A stretch of 64,000 bases of DNA from Pseudomonas sp. DTU_2021_1001937_2_SI_NGA_ILE_001 (GTDB lineage: Bacteria > Pseudomonadota > Gammaproteobacteria > Pseudomonadales > Pseudomonadaceae): positions 1,798,001 to 1,862,000 of the forward strand of contig NZ_CP135971.1 of the NCBI RefSeq assembly GCF_032463525.1. The letters run 5' to 3'. Positions 35,001 to 45,825 of the stretch are shown one piece after another. Both the position numbers and the translations under genes were made by a program. The notes under the pieces were generated by a model. It made no database searches, was not told where the DNA came from, and worked only from the letters and a program-made list of their open reading frames with translations. The stretch's first letter is position 1. Every line of letters starts with the position of its first letter.

Positions 35001-35759
35001 TCACGGCTCGCAACCGTCACGGTTGACCTTGGCCAGCGGCAGGGGAATCAGCTTGCCGATAGGCTCGCGCCGCGGCTGGCGCAGCGGCCGCAGCCCCACC
35101 ACCAGCTTGCGCGCAACCAGCAGGTAGAAGCCGCCGCCGACCAGGCCCTGGCCACCGGCCCAGGTTTCGAGCCCCAGCAGGCGTGCCTGCCACTTGGCCG
35201 ATGCAAGCGGCGGACGATAACACCCGAAGCGACGCTTCTCCAGCGCGAAGCCCAACAGGTTGAGCCAGTCGGCCACCCGCGACGGCGAAATGCAGCGCGC
35301 CTTGCGCAGCGCATCGCGGGCGAACACGCGGCGTGCACCCCAGAAGCTCCACGGATTGATACCCACGATCAGCAGATGTCCGCCAGGGCGCACGCTGCTG
35401 GCGGCCTCGCGCAACAGCCCATGGGGCGACACACAGAAATCCAGGCCATGCTGCAGCACCACCACGTCGGCAGCATGCTCGCACAGCGGCCAGGCCTGCT
35501 CCTCGCAGGCGATTTCCATGCCCGGCAGTGGCGCACCGAGGCGCACGCTGCGCTGGATCTGCGGCGCCTGTGGCAGCGCCTGCGCAGATGGCCCGTAGTG
35601 CACCAGAAAGCTACCGAACAGACGCGCCAACTCTTCTTCCAGCAAGCGCCGTTCCTCATCCTGCAGCAGTTGCCCCAGCGGCCCCGAGAGCCACTCGCGG
35701 GCGGCGCAGGTCAACGCCAGCCATTGGGGATCGGCCTGGGCGAAGGCTTCATCGGTCAT
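35001..35759 (-). CDS. Class I SAM-dependent methyltransferase-like protein
   Basis: A 252-residue protein. The segment [42 protein letters not shown] covers the late motifs of the class I methyltransferase fold (given here as one region, about residues 98-140). The N-terminal half is less typical and the glycine-rich SAM loop is not obvious. It is regularly found between gloB and rnhA in pseudomonads. It diverges from gloB across 127 bases. The substrate is unknown. Confidence 0.78.
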   Translation of the reverse strand: MTDEAFAQADPQWLALTCAAREWLSGPLGQLLQDEERRLLEEELARLFGSFLVHYGPSAQALPQAPQIQRSVRLGAPLPGMEIACEEQAWPLCEHAADVVVLQHGLDFCVSPHGLLREAASSVRPGGHLLIVGINPWSFWGARRVFARDALRKARCISPSRVADWLNLLGFALEKRRFGCYRPPLASAKWQARLLGLETWAGGQGLVGGGFYLLVARKLVVGLRPLRQPRREPIGKLIPLPLAKVNRDGCEP

Positions 35760-35886
35760 TGCTGGTTACCTCCAGGACTCAGGGGCGGATCGACGCCCCA
35801 GAGGGACACGGGACAGACATGGCGGTCGACGAGTATGCCGACAGTGCCTAAGATGCACTATCGTTTCTCGCCAGGCGAACTGCGCA

Positions 35887-36666
35887 ATGATACAGATCCA
35901 CGCCCTCCCCGCTTTCAGTGACAACTACATCTGGTTGTTACAAGACCTTTCGACCCGCCACTGCGCCGTGGTCGATCCGGGCGACTCGGCGCCGGTACTG
36001 GCCTGGTTGCAGGACAACCCCGACTGGCAATTGACCGACATCCTCATCACCCACCATCACAACGACCATGTCGGCGGCGTGGTGGCGATCAAACAGGCCA
36101 CCGGCGCCCGGGTGCTGGGCCCGGCCAGGGAGTCGATTCCGGCCCGCGACGTCGCTCTGCAGGACGACGAATGCATCGAAGTGCTGGACCGCCGCTGGCA
36201 GGTCATCGATGTGCCCGGACACACCGCCGGGCACATTGCTTTCTATCATGATGACGCTCAAAGGCCACTGCTGTTCAGCGGCGATACGCTGTTCGCGGCC
36301 GGCTGCGGACGCCTGTTCGAAGGCACGCCACAGCAGATGCACGACTCGCTCAGCCGCCTGGCGGCACTGCCCGACCATACCGCCGTCTACTGCGCCCACG
36401 AATACACCCTGAGCAACCTGCGCTTCGCCCAGGCCGTTGAACCGCAAAACGCCGATATCGCCCGGCGCCTGGCCGAAGTCAGCCAATGGCGGGCCGAGAA
36501 CCGGATCAGCCTGCCTACCGACCTGGCGCTGGAGCGCCGGACCAACCCCTTCCTGCGGGTTCATGAAACATCCGTTAAAGAAAAAGCGGATGAATGGAAT
36601 GGTCGCGACAACCGCTCGCCAGCGGAGATTTTTGCCAGCCTGCGCGACTGGAAAAACAACTTCTGA
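35887..36666 (+). CDS. gloB: Hydroxyacylglutathione hydrolase (glyoxalase II)
   Basis: A 259-residue metallo-beta-lactamase-fold thioesterase that splits S-lactoylglutathione into lactate and glutathione, the second step of methylglyoxal detoxification. The binuclear metal site is seen as THHHNDH, with further ligands in [23 protein letters not shown] and CAHEYT. The C-terminal LRTNPFLR-like segment ([10 protein letters not shown]) that binds glutathione is present. It faces away from the methyltransferase gene and precedes mltD. Confidence 0.96.
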   Translation: MIQIHALPAFSDNYIWLLQDLSTRHCAVVDPGDSAPVLAWLQDNPDWQLTDILITHHHNDHVGGVVAIKQATGARVLGPARESIPARDVALQDDECIEVLDRRWQVIDVPGHTAGHIAFYHDDAQRPLLFSGDTLFAAGCGRLFEGTPQQMHDSLSRLAALPDHTAVYCAHEYTLSNLRFAQAVEPQNADIARRLAEVSQWRAENRISLPTDLALERRTNPFLRVHETSVKEKADEWNGRDNRSPAEIFASLRDWKNNF

Positions 36667-36700
36667 TACAGCCGTCCATCTGCGGAAAAAACCTCAAAGG

Positions 36701-36729
36701 TTGACCATCGCCGGGTCCCTTCCTAGAAT
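36701..36729 (+). promoter_or_regulatory. Sigma-70 promoter of mltD
   Basis: TTGACC (36701-36706) and TAGAAT (36724-36729) are separated by 17 bases, five of six matches each. Transcription would start about 28 bases before the mltD ATG. Confidence 0.7.
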
Positions 36730-36763
36730 CGCCCGACATTTTTTCCTGGAAACACCCCAGACA

Positions 36764-38341
36764 ATGTCGTCATCTACTGGAAACCCCGCGAATTCCGAGA
36801 CTTTGACGCGTCTGGCCCAAGCCATCGCGGTGACGGCCAGCGCACTGCTAGCAGGTTGCCAGACCGGCGGTCACGTCCAGCCGGAAAGCACGTATCGCAG
36901 CAAACCCAGCCTGGCTTCCGGCATCAAGCAAAAGCCTCTGTTCGTCACCCCGGCGGCGCAGAGTCAGCCCCAGGATGTCTGGGAGCGCATGCGCCAGGGT
37001 TTCCAGCTGCAGCAGGGCAATGACCTGAACCCGCGCATCGACCAGCAGCGCCTGTGGTTCGCCAACAACCCCACGTTCCTGGAGAGCGCCGGGGAACGCG
37101 GCAGCCTCTATATGCACTACATCGTCGAACGCCTCGAAGAACGCAACATGCCGCTGGAGCTGGCCCTGCTGCCGGTGATCGAGAGCGCCTACAACCCGAT
37201 GGCCATCTCCCGTGCCCAGGCCGTCGGCCTGTGGCAGTTCATCCCGTCCACCGGTCGCTACTACAACCTGCGCCAGACCAGCTTCTACGACGGGCGCCGC
37301 GACATCCAGGCTTCGACCAATGCGGCGCTGGATTACCTGAGCCGCCTGCACGACATGTTCAACGGCGACTGGCTGCTGGCCCTGGCCGCCTACAACGCCG
37401 GCGAAGGCACGGTCAGCCGCGCCATCGAACGCAACGACAAGCTCAACCTGCCGACCGACTACTGGAACCTGCCGCTGCCGCAGGAAACCCGTGACTACGT
37501 ACCCAAGCTGCTGGCCCTGGCCCAGGTGGTACAGACGCCAGCGGCCTACGGGGTGAACCTCACGCCGATCGCCAACGAGCCCTACTTCGAAGTGGTGGAG
37601 CTGAACAAGCGCGTCGATCTGTCCAAGGTCGCCAGCCTGGCCGACATCGACGAAGACGAACTGATCCAGCTCAACCCGGCATTCAAGAAGCGCCTGACCG
37701 TCGATGGTCCGCAGCACCTGCTGGTACCGACCTCCAAGGCGCAACTGCTGGCGGCCAACCTGCCGAACCTGCAGCCGGCCGAGCTGATGCAATGGCAGCA
37801 CTACCGGGTTCGCCGCGGCGATACCCTGGAAAGCCTGGCCAAGCGTTACCAGGTGTCGGTCAGCACCCTCAAGGGCAACAACCAGTTGTCGGGCAACCTG
37901 CTGAAGGTCGGCCAGTCGCTGAGCATCCCGGTGCGACCGGGCGGCGTCGCCCAACCGGCCTTCGAGCTGGTGGCCAGCGAGGACAAACCGGTGCGCTCGC
38001 GCACCTACCGGGTCAAGAGCGGCGACAACCTGTCCAGCATCGCCCAGGCCAACAAGGTCAACGTCGACGAACTGCAGCGCTGGAACAAGCTCTCCGGCAA
38101 CCGCCTGAGCATCGGCCAGACACTGGTCATTCAGGCGCCTGCCAAGGTCAGCAGCAGCGCCGTGGCCAGTAGCACAAACAGCGAAGGCAAGCCGGTGCAG
38201 TACAAGATCCAGAAAGGCGATTCCATGTATGCGGTCGCCAAGCGCTTCAACGTCGAGATGAAACATCTCAAGCGTTGGAACCCGCGCACCGGCCAGGCCC
38301 TCAAGCCCGGCCAGACCCTGACCGTCTACCTGCCCCGTTGA
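36764..38341 (+). CDS. mltD: Membrane-bound lytic murein transglycosylase D
   Basis: A 525-residue lipoprotein that cleaves peptidoglycan glycan strands. A lipobox LLAGC places the lipid-anchored cysteine at residue 32. The transglycosylase domain has the catalytic Glu140 in LLPVIESAYNP, followed by AVGLWQFIPSTG and ALAAYNAGEG. Three LysM repeats that grip peptidoglycan follow (YRVRRGDTLESLAKRY, YRVKSGDNLSSIAQAN, YKIQKGDSMYAVAKRF), one more than in shorter homologues. The ATG at 36764 is chosen because it gives the lipoprotein signal. Confidence 0.95.
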   Translation: MSSSTGNPANSETLTRLAQAIAVTASALLAGCQTGGHVQPESTYRSKPSLASGIKQKPLFVTPAAQSQPQDVWERMRQGFQLQQGNDLNPRIDQQRLWFANNPTFLESAGERGSLYMHYIVERLEERNMPLELALLPVIESAYNPMAISRAQAVGLWQFIPSTGRYYNLRQTSFYDGRRDIQASTNAALDYLSRLHDMFNGDWLLALAAYNAGEGTVSRAIERNDKLNLPTDYWNLPLPQETRDYVPKLLALAQVVQTPAAYGVNLTPIANEPYFEVVELNKRVDLSKVASLADIDEDELIQLNPAFKKRLTVDGPQHLLVPTSKAQLLAANLPNLQPAELMQWQHYRVRRGDTLESLAKRYQVSVSTLKGNNQLSGNLLKVGQSLSIPVRPGGVAQPAFELVASEDKPVRSRTYRVKSGDNLSSIAQANKVNVDELQRWNKLSGNRLSIGQTLVIQAPAKVSSSAVASSTNSEGKPVQYKIQKGDSMYAVAKRFNVEMKHLKRWNPRTGQALKPGQTLTVYLPR

Positions 38342-38416
38342 GCGAGCGGTTTACCGCTCTGCCACGGTCTTTTGTGGTAGCCATCAAGCTGCTACTGTTA
38401 GCGGCCCGATAAAGCC

Positions 38417-40255
38417 GTGCGGATCGTGATACGTCCCTTCCTGTCAGCCCTCATGCTGGGCCTGAGCCTGAACGCCAGCGCAGCCATCAGCGAAAGCCAT
38501 GGCTATGCGCAGTTCGGCACGCTCAAGTACCCGCCCAGCTTCACGCATTTCGACTGGGTCAATCCCGAGGCGCCGAAGGCTGGCACCCTGCGGATCATGG
38601 GCTTCGGCACCTTCGACACGCTCAACCCCTACACCCTCAAGGGCAGCAGCCCGGTGGCGACGGGCAATTTCCTGCAGTACGGGGTCAATGAGCTGAACGA
38701 GCCGCTGATGGTCGGCACCGGTCCCTATGACCCGTCGGGTGACGAACCGGCTTCCAGCTACGGCCTGATCGCGCGCAGCGTCGAGTACAGCGAAGACCGC
38801 AGCTGGGTGGTCTACAACCTGCGCCCCGAGGCCAGGTTCCATGACGGCCAGCCCATCACCGCCTACGACGTGGCGTTTTCCTATCGGACCCTGCTCAAGG
38901 ACGGCCACCCGCAATACCGCACGGCGCTGCAGGAAGTGCAGCGCGTCGACATCCTTGGCCGTCATCGTGTGCGCTTCGTCCTCAAGCGCGTCGGCAACCC
39001 GCTGCTGATCCTGCGCCTGGGCGAGATGCCGGTGCTGCCCCAGCACTATTGGAAAGACCGTGACTTCAAGGCCACGACCTTCGAACCACCTCTGGGCAGC
39101 GGCCCGTATCGCATCACGCGGGTGCAACCGGGCCGCCAGCTGGTGTTCGAGCGGGTCAAGGACTACTGGGGCAAGGACCTGCCGGTCAATCGCGGCAAGT
39201 ACAACTTCGACCGGGTCGAGGTGGAGTTCTACCGCGACAGCGAAGTGGCTTTCGAAGCCTTCAAGGCCGGTGAATTCGACATCTATATCGAGCACCAGGC
39301 AAAGAACTGGGCCAACGGCTACACCTTCGCCGCCGTACAGCGCGGCGAGGTGATCAAGGCCGAGATTGCCCACCAGATTCCGACCCAGACCCAGGGCCTG
39401 TTCATGAACAGCCGACGCGCGACCTTCGCCGATGCGCGGGTGCGTGAAGCCCTGGGCCTGATGTTCAATTTCGAGTGGACCAACCGGGCGCTGTTCAACG
39501 ACGCCTACCAGCGCTCGAACAGCTATTACCCCAATAGCGAGTTCGCGGCCAGCGGCCTGCCCTCCGGCGCCGAATGGCTGTTGCTCAGCCACTATCGCGA
39601 CCAGTTGCCGGCGAGCCTGTTCACCCAGCCACCCAGCCTGCCGCGCAGCGACGGCGGCGGCATTCCCCGGGAAACCCTGCGCCAGGCCCTCGGGTTGCTC
39701 AAGGACGCCGGCTGGCGCTTCGCCGGCCAGCGCCTGGTCGATGCGCAGCAGCAGCCGCTGCGCCTGGAGGTCCTGCTGGTCAACCCCGGGCTGGAGCGTA
39801 TCCTGCAGCCTTACGTCGAGGACCTGCGGCGCATCGGTATCGATGCAGGCCTGCGTACCGTGGACCGCGCGCAGTACCGCCAGCGCCTGGAGCATTTCGA
39901 TTTCGACATGATCCTCATGACCCTGCCGCAGACCCTGAGCCCTGGCCTGGAGCAATGGCAGTACTTCCACTCCAGCCAGGCGGCGATCAGCGGCAGCAAG
40001 AATTACGCCGGGGTCAGTAACCCGGTGGTCGACGGCCTGCTCAATCGCCTGCTGGCCGCCCAGAGCCGTGAAGATCAGGTGGCCGCCGCCCGAGCACTTG
40101 ACCGGGTCCTGCTGTCAGAGCACTACATGATTCCCAACTGGTACCTGAACAACCACCGCCTGGCCTGGCGCAACCGCTTCGCCATGGTCACCACGCCGCC
40201 CTATACCCTGGGCTTGCGCGCGTGGTGGCTCAAGCCTCTGGAGACATCCCGATGA
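38417..40255 (+). CDS. Periplasmic binding protein of a Yej-type peptide ABC importer (first copy)
   Basis: A 612-residue family 5 solute-binding protein. The N-terminus is a signal peptide ending near NASA-AIS. GYAQFGTLKYPPSFTHFDWVNPEAPKGG-type sequence is typical of YejA, which captures oligopeptides and, in E. coli, microcin C. It starts with GTG and lacks a strong ribosome site. The stop overlaps the ATG of a second, similar binding protein by four bases. Having two such proteins before one permease set suggests different peptide preferences. Confidence 0.88.
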   Translation: MRIVIRPFLSALMLGLSLNASAAISESHGYAQFGTLKYPPSFTHFDWVNPEAPKAGTLRIMGFGTFDTLNPYTLKGSSPVATGNFLQYGVNELNEPLMVGTGPYDPSGDEPASSYGLIARSVEYSEDRSWVVYNLRPEARFHDGQPITAYDVAFSYRTLLKDGHPQYRTALQEVQRVDILGRHRVRFVLKRVGNPLLILRLGEMPVLPQHYWKDRDFKATTFEPPLGSGPYRITRVQPGRQLVFERVKDYWGKDLPVNRGKYNFDRVEVEFYRDSEVAFEAFKAGEFDIYIEHQAKNWANGYTFAAVQRGEVIKAEIAHQIPTQTQGLFMNSRRATFADARVREALGLMFNFEWTNRALFNDAYQRSNSYYPNSEFAASGLPSGAEWLLLSHYRDQLPASLFTQPPSLPRSDGGGIPRETLRQALGLLKDAGWRFAGQRLVDAQQQPLRLEVLLVNPGLERILQPYVEDLRRIGIDAGLRTVDRAQYRQRLEHFDFDMILMTLPQTLSPGLEQWQYFHSSQAAISGSKNYAGVSNPVVDGLLNRLLAAQSREDQVAAARALDRVLLSEHYMIPNWYLNNHRLAWRNRFAMVTTPPYTLGLRAWWLKPLETSR

Positions 40256-42099
40256 CCCCCATGCGTTCGCTGCTCGCCGGCGCCTGCGGCCTGATGCTCG
40301 CCGCCCTGGCCGGCACCCTGCAGGCCCAGCCGCAACACGCCGTGACCCTGTATGACGAAGCCCCCAAGTACCCTGCCAACTTCAAGCACTTCGACTACGT
40401 GAATCCCGACGCCCCGAAGGGCGGCACCCTACGCCAGGCCGGCTTCGGCAGTTTCGACAGCCTCAACCCCTTCATCAACAAGGGCACGCCGGCCGAAGAC
40501 GTGGGCATGATCTACGACACCCTGGCACGCGCCAGTCTCGACGAGCCGTTCACTGAATACGGCCTGATCGCCGGCAAGATCGAGAAGGCCCCGGACAACA
40601 CCTGGGTGCGCTTCTATCTGCGCCCCGAAGCGCGCTTCCACGACGGCCACCCGATTCGCGCCGAAGACGTCGAGTTCACCTTCAACACCCTGATCAAGGA
40701 CGGCACGCCCATGTACCGGGCCTACTACGCCGGTGTCGACAAGGTGGTGGTCGAGGACCCGCTGCGGGTCAAGTTCGTGTTCAAGGACAACCACAGCCGC
40801 GAACTGCCGCTGATCCTCGGTCAGCTGCCGGTGCTGCCCAAGCACTTCTGGGCCAGCCGCGACTTCACCAAGAGCAACCTGGAATTCCCGCTGGGCAGCG
40901 GCCCCTACAAGGTGGCGGAGGTCAAGGCCGGGCGCTCGGTGCGCTACGAGCGGGTGAAGGACTACTGGGCCAAGGACCTGGCGGTCAACCGTGGGCAGTA
41001 CAACTTCGACGTCATGGCCTACGACTACTACCGCGACAGCGACGTGGCCCTCGAAGCCCTCAAGGCCGGCCAATACGATTACCGCGAAGAGAACACCGCG
41101 AAGGCCTGGGCCACGGCCTATGACATCCCGGCGGTGCGCGACGGCCGGCTGATCAAGGAAGAACTGCCCAATGGCAACCCGCAGGGCATGCAGGGTTTCA
41201 TCTTCAACCTGCGCAAGCCGGTGTTCCAGGACCCCAGGGTGCGCGAGGCGCTGAGCCTGCTGTTCGACTTCGAATGGACCAACAAGCAGCTGTTCAATGG
41301 TTCCTACACGCGCACCAAGAGCTACTTCGACAATTCGGAAATGGCCTCCAGCGGCCTGCCCTCGCCTGCCGAGCTGAAGCTCCTCGAACCGCTGCGCGGC
41401 AAGGTGCCCGAGCGCGTGTTCACCGAGCCCTTCACACTGCCGGTCACCGATGGCAGCGGCATGATCCGCCCGCAGCTGCGCCGTGCGTACCAACTGCTGC
41501 AGGAAGCCGGCTGGCGCATCAAGGACGACCAGATGACCGATGCCCAGGGCAACCCGGTGAAACTGGAGTTCCTCATGGTGCAGACGGCCTTCGAACGGGT
41601 CATGCTGCCCTACAAGCGCAACCTCAAGGACCTGGGCATCGACCTGTCGATTCGCCGGGTGGACGTGGCCGAATACATCAACCGCCTGCGTTCGCGGGAC
41701 TTCGACCTGATCGTCAGCAGCTTTCCGCAATCCGCCTCGCCGGGCAACGAACAGCGCGAATACTTCCACTCGGTCAGCGCCGATCGCGCGGGCAGCCGCA
41801 ACCTGATGGGCCTCAAGGACCCAGCGGTGGACGCGCTGGTCGACGGCCTGATCCGTGCCGACTCCCGCGAAGAACTGGTCACTTATGCCCGCGCCCTGGA
41901 TCGGGTGCTGCTGTGGGGCTTCTACGTGGTGCCCAACTGGCACATCAAGAGCTGGCGCATCGTCTACTGGGATCACCTGGCTCACCCACAGGCCAAGGCC
42001 CTCACCGATATCGGCCTGAGCAGCTGGTGGGCCAAACCGGGCGTGCAGCCCGCCGCACCGACGCCGCTGCCAGAACCCCAGACCGAGGAGGAGCGCTGA
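40252..42099 (+). CDS. yejA: Periplasmic binding protein of a Yej-type peptide ABC importer (second copy)
   Basis: A 615-residue paralogue of the preceding protein, with a signal peptide ending near LQAQ. Both share the [22 protein letters not shown] start, the LGSGPY segment and the [19 protein letters not shown] ending, so they arose by duplication. It lies 1 base before the permease gene yejB, so I assign it as the main YejA. The C-terminal Pro-rich tail ([16 protein letters not shown]) is extra compared with the first copy. Confidence 0.9.
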   Translation: MTPMRSLLAGACGLMLAALAGTLQAQPQHAVTLYDEAPKYPANFKHFDYVNPDAPKGGTLRQAGFGSFDSLNPFINKGTPAEDVGMIYDTLARASLDEPFTEYGLIAGKIEKAPDNTWVRFYLRPEARFHDGHPIRAEDVEFTFNTLIKDGTPMYRAYYAGVDKVVVEDPLRVKFVFKDNHSRELPLILGQLPVLPKHFWASRDFTKSNLEFPLGSGPYKVAEVKAGRSVRYERVKDYWAKDLAVNRGQYNFDVMAYDYYRDSDVALEALKAGQYDYREENTAKAWATAYDIPAVRDGRLIKEELPNGNPQGMQGFIFNLRKPVFQDPRVREALSLLFDFEWTNKQLFNGSYTRTKSYFDNSEMASSGLPSPAELKLLEPLRGKVPERVFTEPFTLPVTDGSGMIRPQLRRAYQLLQEAGWRIKDDQMTDAQGNPVKLEFLMVQTAFERVMLPYKRNLKDLGIDLSIRRVDVAEYINRLRSRDFDLIVSSFPQSASPGNEQREYFHSVSADRAGSRNLMGLKDPAVDALVDGLIRADSREELVTYARALDRVLLWGFYVVPNWHIKSWRIVYWDHLAHPQAKALTDIGLSSWWAKPGVQPAAPTPLPEPQTEEER

Positions 42100-42100
42100 G

Positions 42101-43174
42101 ATGCTGGCCTACATCCTGCGGCGCCTGCTGCTGATCATTCCGACCCTGTTCGGCATCCTCATCATCAACTTCATCATCATCCAGGCTGCGCCCGGCGGCC
42201 CGGTGGAACAGACGATCGCCAAGCTCGAAGGCTTCGACGGCGCCACCAGCCGCATCGCCGGCGGTGGCTCGGAGGTCGGCGTGGCCGGCTCCAGCTACCG
42301 GGGTGCGCAGGGCCTGGACCCGGCGCTGGTGCAGGAAATCGAGCGTATGTACGGCTTCGACAAGCCCGCTCCGGAACGCCTGTGGATCATGATCAAGAAC
42401 TATGCGCAGCTGGACTTCGGCACCAGCTTCTTCCGTGATGCCAAGGTCACCGACCTGATCATGGAGAAGATGCCGGTTTCCATCTCTCTGGGGTTGTGGA
42501 GCACCCTGATCATGTACCTGGTGTCCATTCCACTGGGCATTGCCAAGGCCACCCGGCATGGCAGCCAGTTCGACGTCTGGACCAGCTCGGCGATCATCGT
42601 CGGTTATGCCATTCCGGCCTTCCTGTTCGCCATCCTGCTGATCGTGCTGTTCGCCGGCGGCAGCTACTTCGACTGGTTCCCGCTGCGCGGCCTGACCTCG
42701 AACAACTTCGACGAGCTGAGCACCACCGGCAAGCTGCTGGACTATTTCTGGCACCTGGTGCTGCCGATCACCGCCCTGGTGATCGGCAACTTCGCCACCC
42801 TGACCCTGCTGACCAAGAACAGCTTCCTCGACGAGATCAGCAAGCAGTACGTGATCACCGCCAAGGCCAAGGGCCTGTCGAACAACCGCGTGCTGTACGG
42901 CCATGTGTTCCGCAACGCCATGCTGCTGGTGATCGCCGGCTTCCCTTCGGCGTTCATTGGCATCTTCTTCACCGGCTCGCTGCTGGTGGAAGTGATCTTC
43001 TCCCTGGACGGCCTGGGCCTGATGAGCTTCGAATCGGCCATCAACCGCGACTACCCGGTGGTGTTCGGCACCCTGTTCATCTTCACCTTGCTGGGCCTGG
43101 TGGTGAAACTGATCGGCGACCTGACCTACACCCTGGTCGACCCGCGTATCGACTTCGAAAGCAGGGAGCATTGA
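42101..43174 (+). CDS. yejB: Peptide ABC transporter permease YejB
   Basis: A 357-residue inner-membrane permease with six helices. The N-terminal [19 protein letters not shown] is typical of DppB/OppB-type permeases. The cytoplasmic loop that docks onto the ATPase is in [19 protein letters not shown]. The long periplasmic stretch between helices 1 and 2 fits YejB. It is flanked by yejA and yejE with spacings of one base, so all are in one operon. Confidence 0.95.
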   Translation: MLAYILRRLLLIIPTLFGILIINFIIIQAAPGGPVEQTIAKLEGFDGATSRIAGGGSEVGVAGSSYRGAQGLDPALVQEIERMYGFDKPAPERLWIMIKNYAQLDFGTSFFRDAKVTDLIMEKMPVSISLGLWSTLIMYLVSIPLGIAKATRHGSQFDVWTSSAIIVGYAIPAFLFAILLIVLFAGGSYFDWFPLRGLTSNNFDELSTTGKLLDYFWHLVLPITALVIGNFATLTLLTKNSFLDEISKQYVITAKAKGLSNNRVLYGHVFRNAMLLVIAGFPSAFIGIFFTGSLLVEVIFSLDGLGLMSFESAINRDYPVVFGTLFIFTLLGLVVKLIGDLTYTLVDPRIDFESREH

Positions 43175-43175
43175 T

Positions 43176-44195
43176 ATGACGCTGTCTCCAATCAATCGCC
43201 GCCGCTTCGAGCGCTTCAAGGCCAACCGCCGAGGCTGGTGGTCGCTGTGGATCTTTCTGGTGCTGTTCGTGCTCAGTCTGGGCGCGGAACTGATCGCCAA
43301 CGACAAGCCTCTGGCCCTGCGCTACGACGGCCAGTGGTACTTCCCGGTGTTCGAGCGCTACCCGGAAACCACCTTCGGCGGCGAATTCCCGCTGGAAGCC
43401 AACTACAAGAGCCCGTATATCCAGGACCTGCTGGCGGCCAAGAACGGCTGGGTGCTGTGGGCGCCCATTCCCTTCAGCTACCAGAGCATCAACTACGACC
43501 TGAAGGTCCCGGCCCCCGCCCCGCCGTCGCGGGACAACCTGCTGGGCACCGACGACCAGGGTCGCGACGTGCTGGCCAGGGTCATCTACGGCTTCCGCAT
43601 CTCGGTACTGTTCGCCCTGACCCTGACCCTGCTCAGTTCGGTGATCGGCGTCGTCGCCGGCGCCCTGCAAGGCTTCTATGGGGGCTGGGTCGACCTGCTC
43701 GGCCAGCGCTTCCTTGAGGTATGGTCCGGGCTGCCGGTGCTGTACCTGCTGATCATCCTGGCCAGTTTCGTGCAGCCCAACTTCTGGTGGCTGCTGGGCA
43801 TCATGCTGCTGTTCTCGTGGATGAGCCTGGTGGACGTGGTGCGTGCCGAGTTCCTGCGTGGCCGCAACCTGGAATATGTGCGCGCCGCCCGGGCACTGGG
43901 CATGCGCAACGGCGAGATCATGTTCCGCCACATCCTGCCCAACGCCATGATCTCGACCCTGACCTTCATGCCGTTTATCCTCACCGGCGCCATCGGCACC
44001 CTCACCGCCCTGGACTTCCTCGGCTTCGGCCTGCCGGCCGGCGCCCCCTCGCTGGGCGAGCTGGTCGCCCAGGGCAAGGCCAACCTGCAGGCGCCCTGGC
44101 TGGGCATCAGTGCCTTCGCGGTACTGGCGATCATGCTGAGCCTGCTGGTGTTCATCGGTGAAGCGGCGCGCGACGCCTTCGACCCAAGGAAATGA
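43176..44195 (+). CDS. yejE: Peptide ABC transporter permease YejE
   Basis: A 339-residue permease of the DppC/OppC type. Its first helix is at about residues 21-43, followed by a roughly 90-residue periplasmic part that includes LLGTDDQGRDVLARVIYG, a family signature. The docking loop is in EYVRAARALGMRNGEIMF. It pairs with YejB to form the channel. The ATPase gene follows after one base. Confidence 0.95.
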   Translation: MTLSPINRRRFERFKANRRGWWSLWIFLVLFVLSLGAELIANDKPLALRYDGQWYFPVFERYPETTFGGEFPLEANYKSPYIQDLLAAKNGWVLWAPIPFSYQSINYDLKVPAPAPPSRDNLLGTDDQGRDVLARVIYGFRISVLFALTLTLLSSVIGVVAGALQGFYGGWVDLLGQRFLEVWSGLPVLYLLIILASFVQPNFWWLLGIMLLFSWMSLVDVVRAEFLRGRNLEYVRAARALGMRNGEIMFRHILPNAMISTLTFMPFILTGAIGTLTALDFLGFGLPAGAPSLGELVAQGKANLQAPWLGISAFAVLAIMLSLLVFIGEAARDAFDPRK

Positions 44196-44196
44196 C

Positions 44197-45807
44197 ATGA
44201 ACCAGGACAATCTGATCGAAATCCGCGATCTGGCGGTCGAGTTCGTCAGCGGCGACAAGCGCCAGCGGGTGGTCGAGGGTGTGAGTTTCGATATCCGCCG
44301 TGGCGAAACCCTGGCCCTGGTCGGCGAAAGCGGCTCCGGCAAGTCGGTGACCGCGCATTCGATCCTGCGCTTGCTGCCCTACCCTTTGGCCAGCCACCCG
44401 CACGGCACCATCCGCTATGCCGGCGAAGACCTGCTGCATCTCAATGAACGACGCATGCGCAGCCTGCGCGGCAATCGCATCGCGATGATCTTCCAGGAGC
44501 CGATGACCTCGCTCAACCCGCTGCACAGCGTGGAAAAGCAGATCAACGAAGTGCTGGCCCTGCACAAGGGCCTGAGCGGCCAGGCGGCCACTGCGCGCAC
44601 GCTGGAACTGCTGGAGCTGGTGGGTATCCCCGAGCCGCGCAAGCGCCTCAAGGCCCTGCCCCATGAGCTCTCCGGCGGCCAGCGGCAGCGGGTGATGATC
44701 GCCATGGCCCTGGCCAACGAGCCGGAGCTGCTGATCGCCGACGAACCAACCACCGCGCTGGACGTCACCGTACAGCTGAAGATCCTCGAACTGCTCAAGC
44801 AACTGCAGGCCCGCCTGGGCATGGCCCTGCTGCTGATCAGCCATGATTTGAACGTGGTCCGGCAAATCGCGCATCGCGTATGTGTCATGCAGCGCGGTTC
44901 CATCGTCGAACAGGCATCGTGCGATGAATTGTTCCGTTCGCCCCGGCATCCGTACACGCGGATGCTGATCAACGCCGAGCCCAGTGGCGCCCCTGCGGGC
45001 AACCCGCCAGGCCCGGCCTTGCTGGAGGTGCAAGACCTGCGCGTGTGGTTCCCGATCAAAAAGGGCCTGTTCAAGCGCACGGTCGACCACGTCAGGGCGG
45101 TGGATGGCGTAGACTTCAGCCTGCCCCGCGGGCAGACGCTGGGTATCGTCGGTGAAAGCGGGTCGGGCAAGTCGACCTTGGGCCTGGCGATTTTGCGTCT
45201 GCTGAGCAGCCAGGGCGAGATCCGCTTCCAGGGGCAGTCGCTGCAGGGCCTGGGGCAGCAGCAGGTGCGCCCGCTGCGTCGGCAGATGCAGGTGGTATTC
45301 CAGGATCCGTTCGGCAGTCTCAGCCCGCGCATGTCGGTGGCGGAGATCGTCGGTGAAGGCCTGCGCATCCATGGCATCGGCACCCCGGCCGAGCAACAGG
45401 CCGCGATTATCGCGGCGCTCGAGGAAGTAGGCCTGGACCCGGAAACCCGGCATCGTTACCCTCACGAGTTTTCCGGGGGACAACGGCAACGTATCGCCAT
45501 CGCCCGAGCGCTGGTGTTGAAGCCGGCGCTGATTCTGCTGGACGAGCCCACTTCGGCGCTCGACCGGACGGTACAGCGCCAGGTAGTCGAGCTGCTACGC
45601 TCGCTGCAAGCCAAGTACAACCTGACGTATCTGTTCATCAGCCATGACCTGGCTGTCGTCAAGGCGCTGAGTCACCAGTTGATGGTGATCAAGCAAGGCA
45701 AAGTGGTCGAACAGGGTGCGGCCGAGGCTGTTTTCGCCGCACCGCAACATCCTTACACACAGCAGCTGCTGGAAGCCGCCTTCATGGCACCAGTGGCTGT
45801 CGATTAA
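44197..45807 (+). CDS. yejF: Peptide ABC transporter ATP-binding protein YejF (two ABC domains)
   Basis: A 536-residue protein with two fused ATPase domains. Each has a Walker A (both GESGSGKS), a signature (LSGGQRQRVMIAMAL and FSGGQRQRIAIARAL) and a Walker B (LLIADEPTTALD and LILLDEPTSALD). Domain one spans about residues 5-255 and domain two 275-530, each closed by an oligopeptide C-terminal extension (HPYTRML and HPYTQQLLEA). It drives the YejBE channel. The next gene, fabI, begins 18 bases on and may be partly co-transcribed. Confidence 0.95.
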   Translation: MNQDNLIEIRDLAVEFVSGDKRQRVVEGVSFDIRRGETLALVGESGSGKSVTAHSILRLLPYPLASHPHGTIRYAGEDLLHLNERRMRSLRGNRIAMIFQEPMTSLNPLHSVEKQINEVLALHKGLSGQAATARTLELLELVGIPEPRKRLKALPHELSGGQRQRVMIAMALANEPELLIADEPTTALDVTVQLKILELLKQLQARLGMALLLISHDLNVVRQIAHRVCVMQRGSIVEQASCDELFRSPRHPYTRMLINAEPSGAPAGNPPGPALLEVQDLRVWFPIKKGLFKRTVDHVRAVDGVDFSLPRGQTLGIVGESGSGKSTLGLAILRLLSSQGEIRFQGQSLQGLGQQQVRPLRRQMQVVFQDPFGSLSPRMSVAEIVGEGLRIHGIGTPAEQQAAIIAALEEVGLDPETRHRYPHEFSGGQRQRIAIARALVLKPALILLDEPTSALDRTVQRQVVELLRSLQAKYNLTYLFISHDLAVVKALSHQLMVIKQGKVVEQGAAEAVFAAPQHPYTQQLLEAAFMAPVAVD

Positions 45808-45825
45808 CCTGAAGAGGAACAACAC

